This document shows, piece after piece, positions 32,154-39,741 of a DNA stretch of 64,000 nucleotides. Every line of letters starts with the position of its first letter. The first letter of the stretch is position 1. Below the pieces are notes generated by a model. The model was not told the origin of the DNA. It was given only the letters and a program-made list of their open reading frames with translations, and made no database searches. The stretch covers positions 1 to 64,000 of the IMG/VR virus record IMGVR_UViG_3300045999_010503; one strand, written 5' to 3'. A program made the translations under genes and the position numbers. This DNA comes from a virus.

Positions 32154-32915
32154 TCAGAGTGGTTCGGCGGGCGGGGGCACGGGGCCTTGGTTGGTGAGAC
32201 GATTGAGGTTGGCCGCGGCCTTGGCCCTCAGCTCGTCCCGGGCGAGGCGCTCGGCGGTCTCGGGCGTCATGCGCGGGCGGGTGCGGACCAACTCGTCGGC
32301 ACGGGCCTTGATCGCGGCCTCCTGTTCCTTGCGGTGGGCCTCGGCGCGCTGCTCGTCCAGAGGCGTCCAGACGCGAAGGTCGCCACCCTTGATCCGGTTC
32401 AGGATCGCCGCGCGCCAACGGAGCTGCCCGAGGGGCATCGTCCAGACGGTCTCCGGCGACAGCTTGAACCCGTGCTCGATCATGCCGGCGAGCTCGAGGT
32501 TGTCGTCCAGGTCGCTGCCGGCGCGGTCGCAAGTGCCTTTGTGGTGGTTGGACCAGAAGCGCGGGCCAGTGGCGAAGTCCCGCATGTAGACCGCGAACTT
32601 GGCCGTCTCCATGCGAAGATCGTAGCGTTGGTAGCGCAGCGACCACGCGAGCCGGGCAAAGAGGCGGCGCGGGACGGCAAGATCGGGGCCGTAGTGGGCC
32701 GGGGTCCAGGGCGTGCTCGCGCACCGGACGGCGGCCCAGAGGTCGTGCAAAGTGGGCTCGCGGTGCCCGAGCAGGAACGGGGACTGGATGAGCTCGAGGT
32801 TGAACTGCGTCCAGAGCGAAAACGGCAAGAGCCGTTCCCCAAGGACCGTGTGCGGTCGGTTGAGGAACGGCTCTACGAAACGCTCGTCGTGGACGAACTG
32901 AACGGCCTCGGTCAT
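32154..32915 (-). CDS. Tail assembly protein, likely chaperone position
   Basis: 253 residues. HDERFVEPFLNRPHTVLGERLLPFSLW opens the protein; the end is an Ala/Glu/Arg-rich helix. It lies between the tube-like gene and the tape measure gene, the usual place of tail assembly chaperones. There is no clear second frame or slippery site for a frameshifted pair, so its role is inferred. GGTTGAC is 14 nt before the ATG. Confidence 0.55.
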   Translation of the reverse strand: MTEAVQFVHDERFVEPFLNRPHTVLGERLLPFSLWTQFNLELIQSPFLLGHREPTLHDLWAAVRCASTPWTPAHYGPDLAVPRRLFARLAWSLRYQRYDLRMETAKFAVYMRDFATGPRFWSNHHKGTCDRAGSDLDDNLELAGMIEHGFKLSPETVWTMPLGQLRWRAAILNRIKGGDLRVWTPLDEQRAEAHRKEQEAAIKARADELVRTRPRMTPETAERLARDELRAKAAANLNRLTNQGPVPPPAEPL

Positions 32916-32940
32916 GCCGAGGCGGAGGCGTCAACCCCTA

Positions 32941-33333
32941 TCAGGTGTAGGAGAGGCCCTCGTAGCCTTCGCAGTCCACCTTCACCATGAGCCAGTCCTC
33001 GTTGGAGGCGGTGACGGTGACGGACATGACCTTGGCGTATTTGCCGCGGATGACCGCCACGGCGCCGGCCACGGGGAGGGTGGCGGTGGTGGTGGCGTAG
33101 CCCTCGATGGAGCCGGAATACTTGAGGTTGCCGAAGGCGTGGGCGACGACATCGCCGTCCTCGTCCTTGGCGGTGATGTTGGTGTCGTAGCCGCCGGTGA
33201 AGTCGGCGGAGACGATGGTGGAGATGCCCGCGCAGAACGAGCCTTTGGCGGTGACGGCGGCCGCGGCGTCAGCCGCGGTGAGAACGCCGAACTCGAACTC
33301 CTTGCCCGTAGCGAAAACTTTGGAGATGGCCAT
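32941..33333 (-). CDS. Tail tube-like protein
   Basis: 130 residues, beta-rich with a repeated strand pattern (MAISKVFATGKEFEFGVLTA, GGYDTNITAKDEDG). Length and position upstream of the assembly and tape genes fit a small major tail tube protein. GGTTGAC lies 17 nt before the start. Not proven by a conserved motif. Confidence 0.6.
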   Translation of the reverse strand: MAISKVFATGKEFEFGVLTAADAAAAVTAKGSFCAGISTIVSADFTGGYDTNITAKDEDGDVVAHAFGNLKYSGSIEGYATTTATLPVAGAVAVIRGKYAKVMSVTVTASNEDWLMVKVDCEGYEGLSYT

Positions 33334-33366
33334 AGTGCCATCCCAGGTCTGTCAACCATCCCGACG

Positions 33367-33798
33367 TCAGGATGCGCAGGCCGCCACGCGAAGGGGGACG
33401 ACATCCATGACCTTCCGGTCGTTGGAATCCTCCTTGAGGGCGCCGAGGGACCAGGCGATGAGCTTGCAGCCAGTCAGGTAGTCGGGGGCGGGCTGCGGGG
33501 CGGCGGTGAGGGCCGTGAGGACGCGGTCGCGCCAGTCCTGGCGGACCGCCTCGCCGTGGTCGTCCATGTCGGTCACGAGGCCGATGGCGACGGTGGCGTT
33601 GCCGTTGGGCGTGCCGCGCGTGACCTGGGTGAAGTCGGTGCAGAGCACGAAGGCGTGTAGGGGCCCGACCAATACGTCGCGGTCGCTGGCCGCGACGATG
33701 TCGATGCCGGCCGCGAGGGCGGGGTCGGCGAGGAGGAGCGCCACGAAGGCCCGCTCGATGGCGAGCTTCGGGTCGGTGGTGATGGCGGGGGAGGACAC
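33367..33798 (-). CDS. Tail terminator-like protein
   Basis: 143 residues from GTG at 33798. It reads TDPKLAIERAFVALLLADPALAAGIDIVAASD and later GDATVAIGLVTDMDDHGEAVRQDWRDRVL-like sequence, with the pattern of short head-tail or tail-terminator proteins that bind the tube end. Position, before the tube-like gene, supports this. It overlaps none of its neighbours. Confidence 0.55.
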   Translation of the reverse strand: MSSPAITTDPKLAIERAFVALLLADPALAAGIDIVAASDRDVLVGPLHAFVLCTDFTQVTRGTPNGNATVAIGLVTDMDDHGEAVRQDWRDRVLTALTAAPQPAPDYLTGCKLIAWSLGALKEDSNDRKVMDVVPLRVAACAS

Positions 33799-33801
33799 GG
33801 A

Positions 33802-34317
33802 CTAGAACTTCAACCCCTTCGCCCATTCCTTGGCCGTGTCGCGGCGGCGACGGGACATCTTGACGTAGGCGGCGATGTTGTTCCGGGACTCCGCGGCGCC
33901 GGTCAGCGCGGCCCGAACCGCCCCGGGCTTCGACGTGGCGTGGGGGAGATCGGGCATCAGCTCCTTGATTACGTCGGGGCGCTGGGTAGGTAGCCACTTG
34001 GCGACTTGGTCGCCCCGGGCGAACTCGAGGAGGGCCGCACGGTCGGCGGCGGAGAGCATCTTGGTCTTGCGGTAGTTCCGCAGCATGCCTGCGGTGGTGG
34101 CGCGGGCGTCGACCTTGTCGCCGGCGTAGTAGGCCTTCGCCTCGGACGCCGTGCGGGCGGCGGCGTGGCTCATGCCGGTCTTCTTCAGCGCCTCCACCGT
34201 GGGGGCGACGCGGATGTCCCCGGCCATCGTGCGGCGCATGGCGAACGGGTTCTGGTAGGAGGTCTTGAGCGGGCGCTTGGCCGAGTTCTGGAGGGCTTTT
34301 TGGACGTTCGGGTTCAT
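33802..34317 (-). CDS. Head-tail connector or minor head protein
   Basis: 171 residues from ATG at 34317. Basic, with PNVQKALQNSAKRPLKTSYQNPF and a C-terminal YVKMSRRRRDTAKEW. It resembles small basic proteins at the HK97 gp10-like position between head completion and tail terminator genes. No conserved motif is decisive. Confidence 0.55.
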   Translation of the reverse strand: MNPNVQKALQNSAKRPLKTSYQNPFAMRRTMAGDIRVAPTVEALKKTGMSHAAARTASEAKAYYAGDKVDARATTAGMLRNYRKTKMLSAADRAALLEFARGDQVAKWLPTQRPDVIKELMPDLPHATSKPGAVRAALTGAAESRNNIAAYVKMSRRRRDTAKEWAKGLKF

Positions 34318-34322
34318 AGTGG

Positions 34323-34673
34323 TCAGGTGGTGAGTGGGCCGAGCTGGAGCTCGACGGTGTGGCTGTCGTAGCCGGCGTCCGGGTCGTTCAGGACGCGGAA
34401 GGTGCCGCCGGGGATGGTGATGTGGGCGCCCTTGGTCTTCTTGCCCTGGGCGACAAGGCGGGTCTTGGCGTCCTCCCATTGCGTGACGGAGAGGATGACG
34501 ACGCCGGCGGCCTCTTGGCTGCGGCCGGCGCTCTGGCCGGGGCGGATGCCCTCGCGGAGGTCGAAGCCGTGGATGACGCAGGTGTAGGTCTGCCCGGCGA
34601 TCGTGCAGGTGTCCCCGAAGACCGTCTGGGCGGCCTCGTAGGCGCTGGCGAAGGACTGGGCGAACTCGCTCAT
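34323..34673 (-). CDS. Head-tail joining protein (gpFII-like position)
   Basis: 116 residues. MSEFAQSFASAYEAAQTVFGDTCTIAGQTYTCVIHGFD and IPGGTFRVLNDPD match the general pattern of small head-tail joining proteins. GGTTGAC lies 17 nt before the ATG, inside the loop of the terminator-like stem that follows the capsid gene. Confidence 0.6.
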   Translation of the reverse strand: MSEFAQSFASAYEAAQTVFGDTCTIAGQTYTCVIHGFDLREGIRPGQSAGRSQEAAGVVILSVTQWEDAKTRLVAQGKKTKGAHITIPGGTFRVLNDPDAGYDSHTVELQLGPLTT

Positions 34674-34675
34674 GT

Positions 34676-34711
34676 AGCAGAAAGCCCCGAGTCAACCAGT
34701 GACTCGGGGCT
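34676..34711 (-). terminator. Terminator-like hairpin after the capsid gene
   Basis: In the leftward sense AGCCCCGAGTC and GACTCGGGGCT pair perfectly (11 bp, 7-nt loop) and are followed by TTTCT. It lies between the capsid gene and the head-tail gene, so it may lower transcription after the highly expressed capsid gene. The loop holds GGTTG of the GGTTGAC box. Confidence 0.75.
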
Positions 34712-34756
34712 CTCCATGCCTGCAAACCGGACCGCCCTGCCGGGGCGGCCAAGGGG

Positions 34757-35713
34757 TTACGCGAACTGCGTGGCGATCAGGGTGCCGCTGCGGGCCGAGA
34801 CGATTTTCTCGTCGGTGTTCGAGCGGACGCGGATCACGTCGGAGCGGATCTGCTCGTTGCGGTAGGTCTCCGTGACGAAGAGCTCGCCGCCGGTGTCCCC
34901 GGTCCAGATCAGGGTGCGGCCCGCGCCGCCGGCGGCGAAGTCGCCGCCCTGGACGTTGCCGATCCAGATGTAGTCGGGGGTCCAGATGCGGCTGAGGGAG
35001 GCGGTCTGGCCGTCCTGGGCGGTGTCGACCACGGCGTCGCCGATGCGGATGTTCGGGATCTCGAACTTCTCGGCGAACATCTGCGGGGTGATCTGCTGGC
35101 TGCCGCCGAGTTGGCCGAAGAAGAACTTGGCGAGCCGGTCGGAACGGCGGATGCGGTTCCAGGACTGGCGGCCGATGACGATGGTGTTGCACTCCTCGCC
35201 GCGGGCGCGGATGCGGTCGGTCGCGGCGATGATGTCCGCCGGGGCGTCCATCGTGGCGAGGTTGGCCTCGGTGTAGGCCGTGGTGGAGTTCACCGAGTCG
35301 AACGTGGACGTGTTGAAGAGGATCGCCTTGACGCGCTGCTCGTGGGCGAGACGAACGCGACGGAGCAGGAGCTTCGACGCCTGGGCCTCGATCGAGAAAG
35401 CGTGAGCGACGTCGGCGGCGACGACGTCGTCGATCTTCTGCTCGATGCCGCGGTCGACGGTCAGGTAGCTGTCCTTCGCCCAGGTCCAGTCGACCTCGGG
35501 GTAGCTACCCTTCGGGCCGCGCTTGAGGTCGCCGCCAGACTTGAGGAGCTTGGTGGCGTCGACCGTGAGCTTGCGGTATTCACCCGAAGAACGGTCGACG
35601 GTGAAGGCCGGGAGCAGGTCGAGGCCGATGAAGTAGCGGTCCGCGGCGAGCGCCTCCTCCAGGACGGAGTTCAGCTCGGGGCGGATTTCGGCGGCGGTGT
35701 TTTGGTAAGCCAT
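34757..35713 (-). CDS. Major capsid protein (lambda gpE-like)
   Basis: 318 residues. IRPELNSVLEEALAADRYFIGLDLLPAF begins a typical N-arm; later ARGEECNTIVIGRQSWNRIRRSD and WTPDYIWIGNVQGGD, with ETYRNEQIRSDVIRVRSNTDEKIV near the end, match gpE-type capsids. Its place after the decoration and protease-scaffold genes agrees. The leader contains TAACAACTCTCAACAA about 20 nt before ATG. It is followed by a strong hairpin. Confidence 0.85.
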   Translation of the reverse strand: MAYQNTAAEIRPELNSVLEEALAADRYFIGLDLLPAFTVDRSSGEYRKLTVDATKLLKSGGDLKRGPKGSYPEVDWTWAKDSYLTVDRGIEQKIDDVVAADVAHAFSIEAQASKLLLRRVRLAHEQRVKAILFNTSTFDSVNSTTAYTEANLATMDAPADIIAATDRIRARGEECNTIVIGRQSWNRIRRSDRLAKFFFGQLGGSQQITPQMFAEKFEIPNIRIGDAVVDTAQDGQTASLSRIWTPDYIWIGNVQGGDFAAGGAGRTLIWTGDTGGELFVTETYRNEQIRSDVIRVRSNTDEKIVSARSGTLIATQFA

Positions 35714-35753
35714 TGTGAGAGCGGGTCAGTTGTTGAGAGTTGTTATCCGGGCG

Positions 35754-36110
35754 TTAGGGGAGGAGGACCTCCACGATCGAGCCGGCGCCGGTGGCGGCCA
35801 CGAGGGCGGTGCCGGCGATGACGTTGCCGGAAGCGACGTCGTCGACCTGGCCGTTGGCCACGCCGTAGACGACGGCGTTGGCGGCGAAGGAGGTCGCGGC
35901 AGTCATGTAGCAGGTGCCGCCGGAGTTCTTCAGGCGGACGCTGACCGCGGCGTTGGCCTTGACCGGGGTCTCGGTGATGCCGATGTAGTCCTCGGTGGCA
36001 CCCGCGATGGCGACCGCGGCCTCACCGCCGATGGCGGTGGTGAGCTTGACGCGGGTGTAGATCGGGATGTCGACCGAGGCGATGAAGGAGCGATTGTGAG
36101 AGTTGAACAT
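35754..36110 (-). CDS. Capsid decoration protein (DUF2190-like)
   Basis: 118 residues, beta-rich and small: FIASVDIPIYTRVKLT, GATEDYIGITETPVKANAAVSVRLKN and AGTALVAATGAGSIVEVLLP. This is the pattern of DUF2190-type proteins found just before the major capsid gene. They are thought to sit on or stabilise the shell. Confidence 0.7.
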   Translation of the reverse strand: MFNSHNRSFIASVDIPIYTRVKLTTAIGGEAAVAIAGATEDYIGITETPVKANAAVSVRLKNSGGTCYMTAATSFAANAVVYGVANGQVDDVASGNVIAGTALVAATGAGSIVEVLLP

Positions 36111-36143
36111 AGTCGTGGGCGCTTGAGGGTTGGCGGTGCGGGG

Positions 36144-37526
36144 TTAGCCCTTGATGCCGCCGGTGCGGACGCGGTAGTCGCGGTAGGCCTCGGGGGCGTC
36201 CTTGATGACGGCGGCGAAGGCGGTGGCTTTGGTAGCCTTGGGGTTGGACTCGAGGTGCTCGATGACGAGAGTCTCGAACTCGCCGTGCTCCTTGGTGCCG
36301 AAGTTCACGACGACGCCGGACTTCGACTTGAAGCTGACGGTGCCGGCGCCGTGGGAGGCGGCCTTGCCGCCGGTCTTGAGCTGCTCCTGGAGCTGCTTGT
36401 TCTGCTCGACGAGGGCGTCGAACTTGGTGGCGAGCTCGCCGATGAGCTCGTCCTGGAGGGCCTGCTCGCGCTCGGTCTTGGCGGCGCGGAGCTCGGCGGC
36501 GAACTCGGTGAGCTGCTTGGAGACTTCGGCGGACATGCCGGTGGCGGCGCCCGCAGTCGCGGCACCCGCGGTGGCGGTGGCGGCTTCACCCTCGCCTTCA
36601 CCAGAGGCCTCGACTTCACCCACCTCTTCAGACTCGTCGGACTCGCCCGATTGGGCTTCCGCGATGGCCTCGGCGACGTCTTCGGCGGTGAGGCCGTAGC
36701 CGGCGAGCTCTTCGTCGCTCATGTTGGCGAGCTCCTCGAGGGAGGGGGGATTGGCGAGGAGACCTTGCTGGGCCTCGAGGGCGTCGATCTTCTCGGTGAG
36801 AGGCGCGACGGCCTCGGAGAGTAGACCCTTGATCTGTTCGAGTTGTTCGGGAGTGAAGGACATAGCGTTCGGAGTTGCGGTTTGGGTGCTGTCAACTTTC
36901 GCCGAGAACATTCCGTCAGGGTTCGCGGCAGGGAGGGTGACGTAATCAACGGAAAGGAGCTCGGAGCAGCGGGCGGCCTTCTTGCCGCTCTTGGTCTTCT
37001 CTTCCTTCTCGGGCGGGAGGAAGGAGGCGGAGAGGCCGACGCCGGCGGGCATGCGCTCGGCGACCTCGAGGATCGTGTCCTTCTGCGGGTGCGTCTTGAG
37101 GAGGTGCCAGTCGGCTTTGAGTTTGTTGCCGTCCAGGTGGAAGTTGGTGAGGAAGCCGCAAACGGCCTCGGCGCCGGACTTGTGATTGATCTTCACCGGC
37201 ACCTGACGCTTGGACTCGGCGCAGGTCTTCACCTGGTCGAGCGTCTTGCCGTCGACCTCGAGGTCGTGGCCGCGGGCGACGAGGCCCGAGGTCATCACGC
37301 TCACGCCGCGGATGATCGCGTTGGTCGTGTCGACCTTGTCGGCGGTGAAATCCGAGTAGAACTCGACGGGCGAGATCTGGGCGGAGAACTGGGTGAGAGG
37401 GGCAGGGGCAAGGGTGGGGCTCGTCCAGATCTTGCGGAGGAGCTTCGGGGTCAGGGTGCCGCGAGCGGCAAAGCTGCCATCGGAGGAGCGGAGGCGGGGT
37501 TTAGTGACGACGGGCTTCGTAGGCAT
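36144..37526 (-). CDS. Prohead protease-scaffold fusion
   Basis: 460 residues. The N-terminal part (~1-210) has a serine-type phage protease pattern with NHKSGAEAVCGFLTNFHLDGN and VGLSASF and LSVDYVTLPAANPDG. After about residue 220 comes an acidic, helical, Ala/Glu-rich scaffold-like part (SGESDESEEVGEVEASGEGEG). An internal ATG at 36863 (MSFTPEQLEQIKGLL) would give the scaffold alone, as in many phages. GGTTGAC is 17 nt before the ATG at 37526. Confidence 0.8.
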   Translation of the reverse strand: MPTKPVVTKPRLRSSDGSFAARGTLTPKLLRKIWTSPTLAPAPLTQFSAQISPVEFYSDFTADKVDTTNAIIRGVSVMTSGLVARGHDLEVDGKTLDQVKTCAESKRQVPVKINHKSGAEAVCGFLTNFHLDGNKLKADWHLLKTHPQKDTILEVAERMPAGVGLSASFLPPEKEEKTKSGKKAARCSELLSVDYVTLPAANPDGMFSAKVDSTQTATPNAMSFTPEQLEQIKGLLSEAVAPLTEKIDALEAQQGLLANPPSLEELANMSDEELAGYGLTAEDVAEAIAEAQSGESDESEEVGEVEASGEGEGEAATATAGAATAGAATGMSAEVSKQLTEFAAELRAAKTEREQALQDELIGELATKFDALVEQNKQLQEQLKTGGKAASHGAGTVSFKSKSGVVVNFGTKEHGEFETLVIEHLESNPKATKATAFAAVIKDAPEAYRDYRVRTGGIKG

Positions 37527-37534
37527 TTGCCAAG

Positions 37535-37572
37535 AAAAAGCCCGTCAACCCTTGGGAGGGCGGACGGGCTTT
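37535..37572 (-). terminator. Terminator-like hairpin before the protease gene
   Basis: In the leftward sense AAAGCCCGTC and GACGGGCTTT pair over 10 bp with a 16-nt loop, followed by further T residues (CTTTTTC). The GGTTGAC box of the protease gene lies within the loop and 3' arm. It separates the 37597-38271 gene from the head genes and may act as a partial terminator. Confidence 0.65.
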
Positions 37573-37596
37573 CGGGACGGACCTCTCTGGTGGAGA

Positions 37597-38271
37597 TTAC
37601 TGGAGGAGCAGCGGGGCCTTCGGGCGGAGGCGGTTGCGGAGGGCACCGGCGGCGCCCTTCACGTCGTTCACGGTCATGCCGGCGCCGCGCTTGATGTCGG
37701 AGGCGACCGAAGTGGCGGCGCCTTTGAGCCCGCCCATGCCGCCGTCGGCGTCGAGAACGCCGCGGACGCCGGTGCGGCCCCACTTGCCGCCGTTGCGGGC
37801 GAGACGACCGCGGGCGTAGAGGCCGCCGGCCGCGAGAGCGCCGACGCCAGCGACCTTGGCCGCGGTCTTCGCGCCGGAGTTCTCTTCGTCCTTACGCTGG
37901 GCGAAGCCGATTTCGTTGAGGCGGGAGTCGAAGTGAGCGTTCAGTTCGACGAGACGGGCGGTGGGGACGGTGTTCATGGAAAAGTTTTTGGATTCTTTGA
38001 GAGGCTGCTTGCGACGGATGAGGGTGCCCGCGGCCTCGCCGACCATCGCACCGCCGGCGGTGCCGAGCCCGGTGAGCGCGGCAACCCCGAGCGCGCCTCG
38101 GCGGCCCTTCGTGCCGTAGATCTTCTTGGCGGTCAGGCCGGAGGAGAGGCCCGCGGTGGCGCCGATCGCGGCGCCGATCGAGCGACCGCGATCCTGGTAG
38201 GTGCCGCGGCGGATATGTTTGTCGTGCGACGCGCGGACGTCGTCGGTGTAGCGGGTGAGCGGGTGGGCCAT
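37597..38271 (-). CDS. Glycine-zipper-like virion protein, unassigned
   Basis: 224 residues, basic. Glycine-zipper stretches (SIGAAIGATAGLSSGLTAKK and ALGVAALTGLGTAGGAMVGEAAGTL) at about 31-85 and AGVGALAAGGLYARG at about 140 suggest membrane insertion. Together with the next two genes it forms a basic group between portal and protease. An internal (ejected) protein is possible. GGTTGAC lies 17 nt before ATG. Confidence 0.6.
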   Translation of the reverse strand: MAHPLTRYTDDVRASHDKHIRRGTYQDRGRSIGAAIGATAGLSSGLTAKKIYGTKGRRGALGVAALTGLGTAGGAMVGEAAGTLIRRKQPLKESKNFSMNTVPTARLVELNAHFDSRLNEIGFAQRKDEENSGAKTAAKVAGVGALAAGGLYARGRLARNGGKWGRTGVRGVLDADGGMGGLKGAATSVASDIKRGAGMTVNDVKGAAGALRNRLRPKAPLLLQ

Positions 38272-38272
38272 G

Positions 38273-38407
38273 TTAGGGTTTTGGATTTGTCAACCTCGCC
38301 TTGCGGCGGAGCGCGGCCTTGGCGACGAGGTGGCAGAAGGCCCAGCCGCCGACGACAATCGCGACGAGGGACCAGAAGAGGATGCCGGTGAGGGTGAAGA
38401 AGATCAT
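38273..38407 (-). CDS. Tiny membrane protein
   Basis: 44 residues from ATG at 38407. One span (FTLTGILFWSLVAIVVGGWAF) then a basic tail. It overlaps the next upstream gene by 4 nt. Its 3' end encodes ARLTNPKP across the GGTTGAC box of the next gene. Role unknown. Confidence 0.55.
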   Translation of the reverse strand: MIFFTLTGILFWSLVAIVVGGWAFCHLVAKAALRRKARLTNPKP

Positions 38408-39741
38408 GCTTGCTTGGGCGGGTGCATACGACGGAAGTCGTCGGCGGTCATCGCGCCAGCCGCGGGCTTGGGAGATTTGAGCCGGCGAATCGTCCGGCCC
38501 TGGTAGATCGCGAGCCCTCCGAGACCCGCCGCGGTCACGAGCGCCGCGTTGCGCACGGCGCGGATGTTCTCGGTCTTCTCGCCCCACTCCTTCGGACGGC
38601 GCTCCCGACGTCGGGAACCGGGCGCGTAGACGCGGGCGCTGCGGCCGCGGGCGTCGCGAAGGTCCCAGCCGCGCTCGAGCGGGTCGACGGTGGCGAACTC
38701 CACCAGACGGGCGTGCGCGCGGAGCGCGATGATAAGCCTGTTGGGGCGGGCGGAGAAGGGCACCAGCTTCGAGACTCGGCCCGCGAGCTTCGATTTGCCG
38801 AGGCGCTCGTTGACCTTGCGGTCCCAGCCAGTGACGTCGTCAGCGTGGACGTCCCCGCGGGCGATGGCCCGGCCGCGGCGGTGGCCCTTGGCGACGAGGA
38901 GCGGCGCGCCGATCGCTGCGGTGAGCACGGCGTTCTTGAACCAGCTCTTTTTGTAGAAGGGGTCCTTGGGCTTCCGGCCGCTGGCGATGTCGCCGATGTC
39001 TCCGGCCGCGTGGCTGGCGCGCTTGGCCCAAGGCACGACGCGGCTGGCCTTGCGATAGACCGTGAGGGGCGCGGCGCTCTCGAGGAACTCGCCAGTCTGG
39101 GTGTGGCGGTCGTTGAACTGGACGGGGGTGACGCGGGCGATGAGCCCCTTGGTGCCGACGCGGACCGTTTTCGCCACCTTGGACTTCGACCGCTGGAGGA
39201 CAGCCTGGCTCGCCTGCTGGGCCTTGGTGAGGGCCTTGACCCGGACCGTCGGCTTCACGCCGTAGTCGAACTTGCCGCCGCCCGCGTAGCGGGTCTTCGG
39301 GGCCGGCGTGCGCTGCTTGAGTGTGTCCTCGTAGGTCATGCCGTAGTCAAACTTGCCGCCGCCCGCGTAGCGGGTCTTGGCGGGCTTCGGGGCGGGCGCG
39401 GAACGCAGCCCGCCGACATACTCGGCGGTCTTCACCTTGTTGCGGGCGTCAGTCTTCTCGGTCTTCGCCGCAATTCGGGTCTGGGCGACCGCCTCCTTGG
39501 CGGCGACGCGCTCGGTGCGGGCAGCCTCCTTGGAAGCGGCCTCGGCCTCGCGCATCGCGGCGGAGCGCGCCTTCTGGGAGGCCTTCTTGCGGGCCGCGCC
39601 GGCCCACATCTTGTAGACGCCGCCGACGACGAGCGCCGGGGCGACGACCGAGGCGACCTTGCCAGCTACGCTGCGGCCTTCCTCTTGCTCGGGTTGGCGA
39701 GCGCGGAACTCGATGACGGCACGGCGGAGGAGCGGGTTCAT
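38404..39741 (-). CDS. Large basic virion protein with internal repeat
   Basis: 445 residues, very basic. A possible membrane span (~30-45), a long Ala/Lys/Glu helix (50-100), and two copies of KTRYAGGGKFDYG (about residues 121-133 and 148-160). A second hydrophobic patch lies near 275-290 (LTAAIGAPLLVA) and a third near 410. No family recognised. Located right after the portal gene, it could be an internal or ejected protein. CCCGACGTCGGG lies inside at 38604-38615. GGTTGAC is 17 nt before the ATG. Confidence 0.65.
   Translation of the reverse strand: MNPLLRRAVIEFRARQPEQEEGRSVAGKVASVVAPALVVGGVYKMWAGAARKKASQKARSAAMREAEAASKEAARTERVAAKEAVAQTRIAAKTEKTDARNKVKTAEYVGGLRSAPAPKPAKTRYAGGGKFDYGMTYEDTLKQRTPAPKTRYAGGGKFDYGVKPTVRVKALTKAQQASQAVLQRSKSKVAKTVRVGTKGLIARVTPVQFNDRHTQTGEFLESAAPLTVYRKASRVVPWAKRASHAAGDIGDIASGRKPKDPFYKKSWFKNAVLTAAIGAPLLVAKGHRRGRAIARGDVHADDVTGWDRKVNERLGKSKLAGRVSKLVPFSARPNRLIIALRAHARLVEFATVDPLERGWDLRDARGRSARVYAPGSRRRERRPKEWGEKTENIRAVRNAALVTAAGLGGLAIYQGRTIRRLKSPKPAAGAMTADDFRRMHPPKQA

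Noticed and set aside
32154-33333. Programmed frameshift in tail assembly genes
   Set aside because: Lambda-like phages often have one here, but I found no slippery heptamer with a matching overlapping frame between these genes.
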